This document shows, piece after piece, positions 18,841 through 29,096 of a stretch of 64,000 nt of DNA. How positions within the stretch are numbered: position 1 is the first letter of the stretch; each line of letters opens with the position of its first letter. Both the position numbers and the translations under genes were made by a program. The DNA is from Cyclobacteriaceae bacterium (GTDB taxonomy: Bacteria; Bacteroidota; Bacteroidia; Cytophagales; Cyclobacteriaceae). The stretch is taken from positions 62,001 to 126,000 of the forward strand of contig JANQKF010000024.1 of NCBI GenBank assembly GCA_028281285.1, in the 5' to 3' direction. Below the pieces are notes generated by a model. It ran no database searches. It was not told the origin of the DNA and saw nothing but the letters and a program-made list of their open reading frames with translations.

Positions 18841-21800
18841 CTAGAATTGAACCATCACCTTTCGCGTTAATGCAAACCCTTTGCCTTCAAACCTAAGAAG
18901 CTGGATACCAGCATTGAGTGATTGAGGGAGCCTTAGACGGAATTGATCATTTGGGGAGTCTATTTCCCAATTTGCAATTTGCACACCGTTAAGATCAAAC
19001 AATGTGACCCTCTGAATTTCAAGTCCATTCTTTTTCACCAGGAATTCTTCACCCGGAGTCAGAACATTCTTGAAGGTCAGATCTTTTGACGGATCAATTG
19101 TATTGGTTATCGAAACAATTTGAGAATAGGTGAATGACCCATCGAAGTCGGTTTGTTTAAGTCGGTAGTAAGAACGCCCGGTCAACGGCTCTCTGTCTGT
19201 GACAGCATAATGTGCAATGCTGTTGCTATCTCCTGCACCTTCCTTGAACAAAATAGGTTGAAAATTGAATCCATCAGTCGATCGCTCGATTGTAAAAAAG
19301 TCGTTGTCGATTTCTTCAGCGGTAGACCATTCGACAATTACTTCTCCGTCAAACAAGGTGGCATTAAAGGATAAGAGTGTAATGGGGAGTCGATTGCTTC
19401 CATTGTCCATGGCGTATAGATCCCCGAAGGCATCTCCCCCATTCAGAAAAACAGTGTTATTGGTCGGGTTGACAGATCCTGCTACTAACCAGTCTAAGAT
19501 ACCAAGGGTCGGGTGCGTTCGGTAAACCGTGGCAACCATATTCGCTTCAGTGCCGGTTATGTCAGCGTCCAAATAGATATAGGTTGCATCATAATCAGGA
19601 GAAGTGATATTATTAGGTGTCACCGTCCAGTATCGACTGATGTAATCTGTTGAAGCAATTCCATCATCGTCTCCTCCGGCCCCAGTATTGCCCGTATCCC
19701 TGTTGGGATGATCAGCATCTGTGATGTCAAACTCCAAATAGGCTCCCGCTCCAAATGTAGCTGAATTGATCCTAAAGGCTGTAATTGGAGAATATTCATC
19801 GGTATCTCCAATCGGGAAAGAAAGTATGCTTCCTGCAGATGAATAGTTTTGTCTCACCACACCGCTACCATTAATTCTGATAAAACTGTCGGCATCTCCT
19901 CCGGATATAGTCGCACCATCAGCCATAGTTAATCGATTTGAACCTAAGATGACATCACCTAATGTCATTGTGAGTTGATTATCGATAGTAATATCACCTG
20001 CCAGAGACACATCATTTCCTGCCGCAGCAGTACTGATCACTACGTTGTAGTAATTATTATCCGTATCAGTGGTTGTTCTTAGTTGTTGATTTCCAGCCCT
20101 GCTGTATGTTACTGTATTACCCGTAGCCGAGGCCGTGAAGTTCGTAATATTGAAATTAGCTCCTCCTGAATTATTACCTGAATAATCCAAGGATGCGCTT
20201 GCTCCATTGACAAATATCCCGGTTCCTGTAATCCGATCTGTAACTGCCAAATTACCGGTACTTGTATAACTTGCGGGCGAGTCAATAATGATATCCGGAA
20301 CGTTGATGGTACCACTTCCTGATATGGTCCCAGAGGTACTTGTCAGGGTATAATTGCAGTTCAATGCACTGCATCCAGTCCATGTCCCATTGTTGGTAAT
20401 ATCACCAGATATGGAAAAGCTTTCGGCAGCCGTCACATTCCAGCTTCCTGTGCCATTCACGGTTATATTATTAAAACTTTTGGTACCCCCGGTGTCGTCA
20501 GTAGTCAAGGTGCCACTAATATTGGCCGTACCTGTAGAATTTAGGGTAGCGTCTCCCAGAAGCACTGTTTGACTTGTAGCTACAATTACATCTACTACAG
20601 TCAGTGTCCCACCATTCAAGTCATTGGTTCCTCCATTGACTGTATAATCATTCGTGATCGTCAACGCTGTTCCGGCCAGTGTAAAGGTCCCACTAGACAC
20701 GGTCAGGCCACCGGAAACACTATTCACATTAAACTCCCCTTCGCTAAGTGTCACTGAACCGGTTGCTATAGTGAAATCATCCGCATTGATCGTAGATGTT
20801 GCTGCACCCTGATTCATGGTCATTGTACCCCCGGTAACAATGAAATCACCCGTAACACTGACATCTCCATCGTTATGATCAAATAATCCGCTAGACATAC
20901 TGAAATTTCCTCCTACGTTCATTATTGCAGAGACATCATTAGGAGTCAATTCTCCTCCTTCAATTGAGACATTGTTGATGACGGTGACAGTGGTTGCACC
21001 AATGGACAAAATCCCGCTGCCTTGAACAGTCAAATCATTCCCGATGTTGGTGGTTCCTGAAATAGTGGCCGTATTGCCTGATTTGTTGATGATCAAATTG
21101 TAATAGTCACCGGCATTGACAGTGATATTGCTTCCGCCTGAGAACGTCACGGTATTGCTGTTGGCCGAAGCATTGAAAGTTGTTATTGACAGGGGCCCAT
21201 CACCACTCATTTCCAAAGTTGAACCATTGGCATTGATAAAGGTTCCTGTTCCTGTCAGATCATCAGTAACTATAACATCCTGGGAATTGGTATAGCTTCC
21301 CGGTGCATCGATGTTCAAATCAGCGAAGGTTACATCTGTCGTCCCTGTGATTGTACCACTTGAGCTGGTTAGGTCATATGTACAAGCCGTGGTATTGCTA
21401 CATCCGGTCCAGGTGCCATTGGAGACTATATTACCATTAATGGTGAATGATTCGGCATTGGTCACATTCCAATTTCCCGTAGCTGAGATTGTCAGATCAC
21501 CAAAGGTTTTGGTTCCTCCGGCATTGTCCACAGTTATTGTACCATTGGCGGTGGTCGCACCAGTGACTGTAATACTCGCTCCACTGAAAATCACGGTTTG
21601 GGAGTTATCCACTGTCAAAGCTCCGGTAGTAAAAGCCCCCGCATTAAAGTCATTAGTTCCTCCACTGACCTGGTAAGTACCTCCTACATCAAATGTTGAA
21701 CTTGCCCCGTCCACGGTCAACGTTCCATCACTGACGGTCAGATTTCCTGTCACGTTAACGTCCCCATTGTTTTGGTCATAGAGGGTCGTGGCACCAGACA

Positions 21801-24800
21801 TTGTAATATCTCCCCCAACATTAACAACCGCACTCGCATCATTTGGTGAAAATTCGCCTCCGGTGAGCAGAATATCATTGGTAACTCCAAGTGTAGCTGC
21901 TCCCACCGTCATAACCCCTGACTGTATGCTTAGATCATTGGCAACGGTGGTTCCCGCATCAATGTTGATAGTACCGGTCGACTTATTAACGATCAGGTTG
22001 TAATAAGATCCAGAATTAAGTGTCGGGCTTCCTGTTCCCGAATAGGTCACTGTATTGGTAGCGGCTGAAGCATCGAAGGTGGTTACGCTGAATGGGCCGC
22101 CTCCACTCAGTTCCAGAGTAGACCCATTGGCATTTGTAAATGAGCCTGTTCCGGTCAACTCATCCGTAATCAGAATGCTCCCGGAACTACTGTAACTTGC
22201 AGGTGCAGTAAGGTTGAGATCGGTAAAAATCGTCTGAGTGGATCCGGAAATCGTCCCACTGCTACTTGTTAAATCATAGGGGCAGGCTGTCGTATTGCTG
22301 CATCCGGTCCAGGTTCCATTATTCGTGATATTTCCATTAATAGTGAATCCTTCAGTAGCTGTTACATTCCAGTTTCCCGTAGCTGAGATCGTTAGATCAT
22401 CAAAGGTCTTGGTTCCTCCATTGCCATCCACAGTGATGGTTCCATTCGCAGTGGTTGCTCCATTGATAGTCACATCAAGACCTCCGAAATTGACTACGTC
22501 TCCATTATCAACGGTCAGCACTCCGGTGACAAAAGCACCGGCATTGAAATCGTTCGTCCCTCCACTCACCTGATAAGTACCGTTCACATCGAAGGTAGAA
22601 GCCGCGCCATCCATGGTGAGCGTTCCATCGCTAACGGTCAGGTTGCCTGTCACATTTACATCACCATTATTATGATCATACAAAGTGGAAGCTCCAGACA
22701 TAGTCATGTTACCCCCAACATTCACCACCGCTGTCACGTCATTGGGTGTAAACTCACCACCTGTTAAAACGAGATCGTTCGTTACTCCCACTGTTGCAGT
22801 GGTGATGGCCAGAATACCGCCTTGTACAGTGAGGTCATTGTTCACTGTTGTCGCAGCGTCAATGGTAGCCGTATTGGAAGTCTTATTTATGGTCAGGTTA
22901 TGGTAAGTAGCTGCATTCACCGTAACATTACTTCCTCCGGAATAAGTGACCGTATTGGAATTGGTGGACGCGTTTAAGGTAGTAATGCTAAAGGGGCCTG
23001 CTCCGTTTAGCTCTAATGTGGAACCGTTGCCGTTAATGAAGGTACCTGTACCCAAGAGATCGTTGGTCACTTGAACACTACCCGTATTGGTGTAGCTCCC
23101 AGGGGCATCAATAGTCAGTGTACCAAAACCGACTTGTGTTGAACCCGAAATCGTACCAGAGGAACTGGTGAGGGTATACACACAACTTGTATTACTACAA
23201 CCGGTCCATGTCCCGTTACTTACAATGTTTCCATTGATAGTGAAAGATTCAGCAGCGGTAACATTCCAGTTGCCTGTTGCCGATACCGTGATATCGTTGA
23301 AGGTTTTCGTACCCCCGTTAGCATCTGTAGTAAGCGTACCATTGACTGTTGTAGTCCCGCTTACACTTGAGGTAACACCCCCAAACAAAATCACATCTCC
23401 GTTGTCTATTGTCAAAGTTGCGGCTGTTAGAGTTCCGTTGTTAAGGTCATTGGTACCCCCACTAACCCTGTAAGTGTCATCCACAGTCAATGTAATAGCG
23501 GCATTAGCCATAGTAATAGATCCACTATTGACCGTCAATCCTCCACCTGAAGCATTGTTTACGTTCAAGGCACCTTGTGTGAGTGTAACATCTCCTGTAC
23601 TTAAAGTAAAGTCATCTACATCTATAGTCGAAGTGGTTCCATTCATGGTCATAGTACCCCCGGAAATAATGAGGTCTCCTGTCACATTTACATCACCGTT
23701 ATTGTGGTCAATGAGACCACTTGACATATTAATATCGCCAGTGACATTGGTCACCGCTGATGTGTTATTCGAAGAATACTCACCTCCCTGAACAAGAAGA
23801 TCACCTGTAATATTTGCTGTTCCGGCATTGATCCGAAATTCGCCTGATGTGACAGTAACATCATTATTTACTGTAATCGTAGATGCCAATTGTGCGCGTG
23901 TTCCGGCAGTTTTGCTAATCACCACATTGTGATAGGTTTCAGTCAGGATGGTGGTATTCCCGGTGTTTGTATAGGTCACTGTATTTCCAGAAGTAGTAAA
24001 ATCCATATTGGATAAGGAGAAAGGGCCGGTTCCCTGAATCTGGAAGTCTCCTGTGGCACCATTGGTTAGTGTCCCATCACCTGTCAAATCATCCGTTAGC
24101 AATACCGTCCCGTTATTCGTAATGGATGCGGGCGAATTAATCGTAATATCCGCCAAGGTGGTAGTAGATGAACCACTAATCGTTCCAGATGAACTGGTTA
24201 ATTCATAGGTACAACCACCAGTATTAAAACAACCATTCCAAGTGCCATCGTTGATTATATCACCTGTAATTACAAAATCTTCAGCCACATTATCATTGTC
24301 CCAGGTTCCTGAGGCATTTACATCGATAGTTCCTAATGTCTTATTTCCAGTGGTACTCGCAAAGGTCAATGAGCCATCCAACGTTGTGGTACCAGTAATA
24401 TTGATCTGTTGGCCATTGATTGTAGCTGTTGCACCGGATGACACATTGAAGGTTCCTGTGACATTAAGAATCCTATTGTTGTTGTTACCTGTGACCGAGC
24501 TAGTACCGGTCATGGTGAGGTTGCCGCCAACACTCAAAGTTCTCCCATTACTAGGAAAATTTAAGGTGCCCGTGATTGTCAGGTCATCAACAGAGGTAGT
24601 CCCGGCAACAGCGATGTTGATGGTGTGTCCTGATAGAATGGTAACATCATCATTGGAATCGGGAACGCCATCGCCATCTCCATCAGCTGGTGATCCTGAG
24701 GCGAGTACCCAACTACCGGAATCGTCCCAATCTCCATTGGAAACGTTGCTTTCATAAACGGCTTGGGCATACATGGCCTGCCTGACTACTAGACATAGCA

Positions 24801-24846
24801 GCAGCACAACAAGTCGGACTCCATTATAATGAGTTCGTTTGTTCAA
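18841..24846 (-). CDS. Giant secreted repeat protein B with T9SS-like C-terminus
   Basis: A 2001-residue paralogue of protein A, almost identical in length. Signal peptide (LVVLLLCLVVRQAMYAQ), then SNGDWDDSGSWVLASG and a calcium-loop-like acidic stretch (DGDGDGVPDSNDD, near residues 54-66). The body is a Gly/Thr/Asn-rich beta-solenoid with long-period units: the Cys-pair module GTWTGCSN..C.Y.LTSSSGT occurs five times, near residues 200, 545, 845, 1145 and 1487. The last ~450 residues parallel protein A (ADGATISGGDADSFIRI, RLPITLLSF, YYRLKQTDFDGSF). The final domain is a diverged T9SS sorting type (VTLFDLNGVQIANWE ... KVMVQF). Probably exported to the cell surface. Confidence 0.88.
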   Translation of the reverse strand: MNKRTHYNGVRLVVLLLCLVVRQAMYAQAVYESNVSNGDWDDSGSWVLASGSPADGDGDGVPDSNDDVTILSGHTINIAVAGTTSVDDLTITGTLNFPSNGRTLSVGGNLTMTGTSSVTGNNNNRILNVTGTFNVSSGATATINGQQINITGTTTLDGSLTFASTTGNKTLGTIDVNASGTWDNDNVAEDFVITGDIINDGTWNGCFNTGGCTYELTSSSGTISGSSTTTLADITINSPASITNNGTVLLTDDLTGDGTLTNGATGDFQIQGTGPFSLSNMDFTTSGNTVTYTNTGNTTILTETYHNVVISKTAGTRAQLASTITVNNDVTVTSGEFRINAGTANITGDLLVQGGEYSSNNTSAVTNVTGDINMSSGLIDHNNGDVNVTGDLIISGGTMTMNGTTSTIDVDDFTLSTGDVTLTQGALNVNNASGGGLTVNSGSITMANAAITLTVDDTYRVSGGTNDLNNGTLTAATLTIDNGDVILFGGVTSSVSGTTTVNGTLTTDANGGTKTFNDITVSATGNWNVTAAESFTINGNIVSNGTWTGCSNTSCVYTLTSSSGTISGSTQVGFGTLTIDAPGSYTNTGSVQVTNDLLGTGTFINGNGSTLELNGAGPFSITTLNASTNSNTVTYSGGSNVTVNAATYHNLTINKTSNTATIDAATTVNNDLTVQGGILAITTATVGVTNDLVLTGGEFTPNDVTAVVNVGGNMTMSGASTLYDHNNGDVNVTGNLTVSDGTLTMDGAASTFDVNGTYQVSGGTNDFNAGAFVTGVLTVDNGDVVNFGGLDVTINGATTANGTITVDGNGGTKTFDDLTISATGNWNVTATEGFTINGNITNNGTWTGCSNTTACPYDLTSSSGTISGSTQTIFTDLNLTAPASYSSSGSILITDELTGTGSFTNANGSTLELSGGGPFSVTTFDASAATNTVTYSGTGSPTLNSGSYYNLIVNKSTGTINIDAGTTVANDLSIQSGVMTVGAATLGVTNDILLTGGEFSPNDASAVVNVGGDITMSGATTLYDQNNGDVNVTGNLTVSDGTLTVDGASSTFDVGGTYQVSGGTNDFNAGAFTTGALTVDNSQTVIFSGASITVTGATTANGTITVDNAGGTKTFGDLTISATGNWNVTNAESFTINGNIVSNGTWTGCSNTTACTYDLTSSSGTITGTTDVTFADLNIDAPGSYTNSQDVIVTDDLTGTGTFINANGSTLEMSGDGPLSITTFNASANSNTVTFSGGSNITVNAGDYYNLIINKSGNTATISGTTNIGNDLTVQGSGILSIGATTVTVINNVSIEGGELTPNDVSAIMNVGGNFSMSSGLFDHNDGDVSVTGDFIVTGGTMTMNQGAATSTINADDFTIATGSVTLSEGEFNVNSVSGGLTVSSGTFTLAGTALTITNDYTVNGGTNDLNGGTLTVVDVIVATSQTVLLGDATLNSTGTANISGTLTTDDTGGTKSFNNITVNGTGSWNVTAAESFSISGDITNNGTWTGCSALNCNYTLTSTSGTISGSGTINVPDIIIDSPASYTSTGNLAVTDRITGTGIFVNGASASLDYSGNNSGGANFNITNFTASATGNTVTYSRAGNQQLRTTTDTDNNYYNVVISTAAAGNDVSLAGDITIDNQLTMTLGDVILGSNRLTMADGATISGGDADSFIRINGSGVVRQNYSSAGSILSFPIGDTDEYSPITAFRINSATFGAGAYLEFDITDADHPNRDTGNTGAGGDDDGIASTDYISRYWTVTPNNITSPDYDATYIYLDADITGTEANMVATVYRTHPTLGILDWLVAGSVNPTNNTVFLNGGDAFGDLYAMDNGSNRLPITLLSFNATLFDGEVIVEWSTAEEIDNDFFTIERSTDGFNFQPILFKEGAGDSNSIAHYAVTDREPLTGRSYYRLKQTDFDGSFTYSQIVSITNTIDPSKDLTFKNVLTPGEEFLVKKNGLEIQRVTLFDLNGVQIANWEIDSPNDQFRLRLPQSLNAGIQLLRFEGKGFALTRKVMVQF
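20340..24250 (-). repeat. Five-copy Cys-pair module inside giant protein B
   Basis: The coding sequence for GTWTGCS...C.Y.LTSSSGTISG recurs near 20390, 21410, 22310, 23210 and 24240, that is every ~300-345 codons. The surrounding solenoid (TFDVNGTYQVSGGTNDFNAG and similar) repeats with it, so the repeating unit is a supermodule, not only the Cys motif. Protein A has three matching modules near 13970, 15840 and 17820. Confidence 0.8.
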
Positions 24847-25037
24847 AACCCAGTGTTTAGGTAAACCCCTTCTTTCCTTTCTCCTTACAAGGTTTTAGAT
24901 GCTATTTAACACCAAACCTTACGCAATATCGGTAATATTTTTTTGAGTCTTTTCAGACCATTTATTTCATTTGGATTCAACCCTTTTCCAGACTTTCTTG
25001 TTTATAATTGCACTTTCAAAAACTCGGAAAAAGAATT

Positions 25038-27071
25038 ATGAACCCTCTACTGTCTATACGTCAAACCCCCTTTAACACCCCACCTTTCAACGAGATAAAA
25101 AATCAACATTTTTTGCCGGCCATAAAGGAGCTTGTAGAACGCGCTAAGTCGGAGATTGAATCCATTATGAATCATAACGCTGCTCCAACCTTTGACAATA
25201 CCCTTAAAGCCCTAGAAAAAAGTGGAAAAGACCTCGACCGTGCATCTTCGATCTTCTTTAACCTTAATTCTGCCGAAACCAGCGATGAGATTCAGGCATT
25301 AGCCCGTGAAATCTCACCAATACTAACCGAATTTTCGAATGACATTCTCCTCAATGAAAGGTTATTTCTAAGAGTAAAATACGTCTATGAAAATGAGGAT
25401 CAAAGTACCTGGAGCGAAGAGCAAAAAACGCTATGTGAAAAGACATTCAAGGGCTTTGTGCGCAATGGAGCTTTGCTTAATGAAGACGAAAAAAGTCAAC
25501 TACGCGCGATTGATGTGGAATTATCAAAGTTATCGCTTGAGTTTGGTGAGCATGTTTTGGCCGAGACCAATAAATATGAGATGGTTCTTGACGATGAGAA
25601 TGATTTAGCCGGATTACCAGATAGCATCAAAGAGATGGCAGCCCACACTGCAAAAGAAAAAGGGCATGATGGGAAATGGGTCATTACTCTGGATTACCCA
25701 AGCTATGTGCCATTTATGACCTATGCTGAGAATCGAGGTTTGAGGAGAGAGTTAAGCCTGGCGTTCTCCTCCAAAGCTTTCAAGGGAGATGAACTAGACA
25801 ACCAGGAAATAGTCAAGAAGATAGTCAACCTCAGAAACAAGCGAGCTCAGCTTTTGGGTTATGAGACACACGCCCACTTCATTCTTGAAGAACGTATGGC
25901 ACAATCACCGCAAAAAGTGATGGACTTTTTAAGCGAAGTAAGAACCTATGGGAAACCCGGTGCGGAGCAAGATGTTCGAGCAGTAGCAGAATATGCCTCA
26001 CAACTTGATGGGCTCACCGACCTTCAAAAGTGGGACTTTGCGTATTATTCAGAAAAACTCAAAAAAGAGAAATATAGCATTGATGATGAGCTATTAAAAC
26101 CTTATTTCCAACTGGATAATGTGGCCAAAGGGGTGTTCAAAACCGCAGGGCTGCTCTATGGAATTCACTTTGTTGAAAATCGTGAAATTCAAAAGTACCA
26201 TGATGAGGTCACTGTCTATGAGGTTCTTGATGAGAACAACAAGCATGTTGCAGTCTTCTATGCTGATTTTTTCCCGCGGCCCGGAAAAAGAGCGGGGGCC
26301 TGGATGACCTCCTATGCAGGACAATACAAGGATAATGAGGGTGATCACAGACCACATGTATCGATAGTCTGCAATTTTTCGAAACCAACAGAAACGAAAC
26401 CTTCCCTCCTCACCTTTAATGAGGTCACTACCCTATTCCATGAATTTGGGCATGCCCTACACGGAATGTTGGCGAACGGCTCTTTTGAAAGTCTTTCCGG
26501 AACCAGCGTTTATTGGGATTTTGTGGAGTTACCTTCTCAAATCATGGAGAACTGGTGCTATGAGAAAGAGTGTCTTGACCTTTTTGCACGTCATTATGAA
26601 ACAGGAGAACCCATTCCGGAAGAGTTAATTAAGAAAATTAAGGATTCGGCCAACTTTATGGAAGGCTACCAGACGATGCGCCAATTGAGTTTTGGTCTTC
26701 TCGATATGGCATGGCATGGGCAGGACAATTCGAGTGTGGAAGACATTGACGCTTTCGAAAAAGCCATTTTCGCAGAAACAGACGTGCTTCCAGCAGTTCC
26801 GGGCACCAATATGAGTTGCTCCTTCTCTCATATTTTTCAAGGTGGTTATTCTGCAGGATATTACAGCTATAAATGGGCTGAAGTATTGGATGCTGACGCA
26901 TTCGAGTACTTTAAGGAAAATGGTATTTTCAATGAAGAAGTTGCTGATAAATTCAAGCGACACATTTTATCGGCTGGAGGGTCTGAACATCCGATGAAGC
27001 TTTACAAACGGTTCAGAGGGAAAGAACCCGATGTCAAGCCACTCCTCAGACGAGCCGGTTTGTTGGAATAA
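25038..27071 (+). CDS. M3 family zinc metallopeptidase (Dcp/oligopeptidase A-like)
   Basis: About 677 residues from ATG 25038, which gives MNPLLSIRQTPFNTPPFNEI; an upstream ATG at 25008 adds ten residues without family similarity. The zinc-binding motif is HEFGHALH within TLFHEFGHALHGMLA, with the downstream Glu and GTSVYWDFVELPSQIMENW, all typical of M3. The substrate-side motif HIFQGGYSAGYYSYKWAE is also present. There is no signal peptide, so it probably acts in the cytoplasm on small peptides. Length and pattern match the peptidyl-dipeptidase Dcp/oligopeptidase A branch; the choice between them is not made here. It is divergent from giant protein B. Confidence 0.93.
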   Translation: MNPLLSIRQTPFNTPPFNEIKNQHFLPAIKELVERAKSEIESIMNHNAAPTFDNTLKALEKSGKDLDRASSIFFNLNSAETSDEIQALAREISPILTEFSNDILLNERLFLRVKYVYENEDQSTWSEEQKTLCEKTFKGFVRNGALLNEDEKSQLRAIDVELSKLSLEFGEHVLAETNKYEMVLDDENDLAGLPDSIKEMAAHTAKEKGHDGKWVITLDYPSYVPFMTYAENRGLRRELSLAFSSKAFKGDELDNQEIVKKIVNLRNKRAQLLGYETHAHFILEERMAQSPQKVMDFLSEVRTYGKPGAEQDVRAVAEYASQLDGLTDLQKWDFAYYSEKLKKEKYSIDDELLKPYFQLDNVAKGVFKTAGLLYGIHFVENREIQKYHDEVTVYEVLDENNKHVAVFYADFFPRPGKRAGAWMTSYAGQYKDNEGDHRPHVSIVCNFSKPTETKPSLLTFNEVTTLFHEFGHALHGMLANGSFESLSGTSVYWDFVELPSQIMENWCYEKECLDLFARHYETGEPIPEELIKKIKDSANFMEGYQTMRQLSFGLLDMAWHGQDNSSVEDIDAFEKAIFAETDVLPAVPGTNMSCSFSHIFQGGYSAGYYSYKWAEVLDADAFEYFKENGIFNEEVADKFKRHILSAGGSEHPMKLYKRFRGKEPDVKPLLRRAGLLE

Positions 27072-27116
27072 TTGATATATTCAGATAGAATTATCATTTG
27101 ATTAACGCTATCAGGC

Positions 27117-28292
27117 TTGTCTTCTACGTCAATTCCAAAACGTATACTTCCAACAATAATCTTTGCACAGTTTGCCGGAACATCCCTTTGGTTTGCTGGT
27201 AATGCTATCATCAATCAACTTAACCATAGGTGGGATTTACCGTCAGATTCTCTTGCTTCGGTTACTTCAGCCGTACAATTTGGGTTTATTGCCGGCACCT
27301 TTCTATTCGCATTTCTATCCTTGGCCGATCGTTATAAGCCATCACGAGTATTCTTTCTATGTGCACTTCTGGGGGCAGTGCTCAATGCCTCAATTATCGT
27401 TCTTCCGGCTTCCTATATTTCCTTACTGGTAGCCAGATTTATGACCGGATTCTTCTTGGCAGGAATCTACCCCGTAGGGATGAAAATTGCCGCTGATTGG
27501 TTTGGAGGTAATCTGGGTAAGGCACTTGGTTTTTTGGTTGGAGCACTTGTTCTGGGAACTGCATTTCCTCATTTACTGAATCACCTCGGTCATTCAGCCA
27601 GTTGGCAAGATGTGTTAATAGGCACATCGATTACTGCACTTCTGGGTGGATTCGCGATACTCTTCTTAGTTGGCGATGGCCCTAATCGAAAGGTTGGCAC
27701 TATGTTTTCACCATCCCAATTCTTGACTGTATTCAAGAACAAAGAATTCAGATCGGCCGCCTTTGGTTATTTCGGTCATATGTGGGAACTCTACACCTTT
27801 TGGGCATTTGTACCTATCATGATACGTTATTATAATGTCTATCATCAAGACTTAATTTATGTAAGTTACTGGTCCTTTATCATCATTGGTTCCGGTGCTA
27901 TAGCCAGTGCTCTGGGAGGTATTTGGTCTGTCAAATTCGGAAGTGCCAAAACTGCCTATTGGTTTCTTGTAGTTTCAGGGTTATGTTGTTTGCTCTCTCC
28001 ATTATTCTTTGAATTACCATCCTTTGTCTTTCTGGGCGCACTAACACTCTGGGGGTTGGTAGTCGTTGGTGATTCAGCTCAGTTTTCGTCATTAAATGCC
28101 AAAACAGCTCCGCCCGAACTAGTAGGAACTGCATTGACAATAGCCGTAAGCATTGGCTTCTTCATCACCATTCCCAGTATCCAACTCGTAAATCTCCTAA
28201 ACCCAATTATGACTACAAAGTGGGTTATGATTGTCTTGGTAATTGGACCAATCTTCGGACTTATCAATACGTCTAAACTTGTTCAAAAGTGA
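27117..28292 (+). CDS. MFS transporter
   Basis: A 391-residue protein with about 12 hydrophobic segments in two halves, the MFS layout. The segment RYKPSRVFFLCALLGA carries a degenerate loop 2-3 motif, and MTGFFLAGIYPVGMKIAADW resembles the loop after helix 4. The likely start is TTG at 27117 (SSTSIPKRILPTI); I see no ATG that keeps the first helix. It follows the M3 peptidase by 45 bases and may be co-transcribed. The family resembles CynX/NimT or YfcJ-like anion and drug carriers in its early LWFAGNAII segment; the substrate is unknown. Confidence 0.85.
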   Translation: MSSTSIPKRILPTIIFAQFAGTSLWFAGNAIINQLNHRWDLPSDSLASVTSAVQFGFIAGTFLFAFLSLADRYKPSRVFFLCALLGAVLNASIIVLPASYISLLVARFMTGFFLAGIYPVGMKIAADWFGGNLGKALGFLVGALVLGTAFPHLLNHLGHSASWQDVLIGTSITALLGGFAILFLVGDGPNRKVGTMFSPSQFLTVFKNKEFRSAAFGYFGHMWELYTFWAFVPIMIRYYNVYHQDLIYVSYWSFIIIGSGAIASALGGIWSVKFGSAKTAYWFLVVSGLCCLLSPLFFELPSFVFLGALTLWGLVVVGDSAQFSSLNAKTAPPELVGTALTIAVSIGFFITIPSIQLVNLLNPIMTTKWVMIVLVIGPIFGLINTSKLVQK

Positions 28293-28567
28293 TTCAGACC
28301 GGACCCTGAATCTCCGTAGAGCTTGCCTAAAAATGAAGACCTCAACAGCTCAGGTGAGATTTATTGTTCTTCCGGTATAACTCTGGAGTCGTAGATGATT
28401 TGAGAGTTGCCAAGAGGGCAATGCAGTCGCTTTGGACCAGAAGCCTTCAAAAAATAACTCTTTATTAACCAATCTTAACTTTCTAAAAGGTCATTTAACC
28501 TCTTCCTTACCAACAATCGGTATTCTGATCAACCTCTTATAAATACAAAGTCAAAACTCAAAACAAC

Positions 28568-29068
28568 ATGAAAACAACAGAACAGCTAAAGCGTTCAGCA
28601 TTGCTTGCTCTATTGATCTTATTCGGACTGCAACAAGCAAACGCACAAACCTTATCTCCAGGAGATAAGGTTCCAGACGGCCTTTTTCCCGATTATGAAG
28701 GAAAGGAGGTTCAAATCACGTCTCTGAATCAAAAATACTTATTGATTGACTTCTGGGCATCATGGTGTGGACCGTGCAAGAAGCACATGCCCAAACTCAA
28801 AGCCCTCTACCAGGAATTCACTGGGACAGAATTTGAGGTGGTTTCCATCTCAATTGATGAAAGTCACAAAGCATGGATCAAAGCACTCAATAATTATAAT
28901 TTGCCGTGGATAAACCTCAAAGCAAAACCTAATCAAATCGACCGGGTGCTGGATGGGTTCCAGGTAGTAGCTGTTCCAACAACCTATTTAATTGATCAAT
29001 CCAGAAAAGTGATTCTGGTAGATCCCGAAATCGAAGTACTCAGATCATTTCTTAAAAAGAATCTTTAA
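28568..29068 (+). CDS. TlpA/ResA-like exported thioredoxin
   Basis: A 166-residue protein with a signal peptide (LLALLILFGLQQANAQ) and one thioredoxin fold. The redox motif is WCGPC with Cys67 and Cys70, in LLIDFWASWCGPCKKHMPKL. The cis-Pro segment is VVAVPTTYLID. It is a periplasmic thiol-disulfide oxidoreductase of the TlpA/ResA/AhpC-TSA type, likely reducing or re-shuffling exported disulfides. It forms a probable two-gene unit with the small secreted protein that follows 28 bases later; both starts have the same 'CTCAAAA-N-ACA-ATG' leader. Confidence 0.9.
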   Translation: MKTTEQLKRSALLALLILFGLQQANAQTLSPGDKVPDGLFPDYEGKEVQITSLNQKYLLIDFWASWCGPCKKHMPKLKALYQEFTGTEFEVVSISIDESHKAWIKALNNYNLPWINLKAKPNQIDRVLDGFQVVAVPTTYLIDQSRKVILVDPEIEVLRSFLKKNL

Positions 29069-29096
29069 ATAAATGTCAAACTCAAAATATACAATC

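Noticed and set aside
12420-24846. CRISPR-like or satellite array
   Set aside because: The repeats are in-frame, diverged protein modules, not identical direct repeats with unique spacers.
28291-28312. GATTCAG...CTGAATC hairpin after the MFS gene as a terminator
   Set aside because: Stem is only 7 bp, no T-run follows, and it overlaps the stop codon region; evidence is too weak to list.
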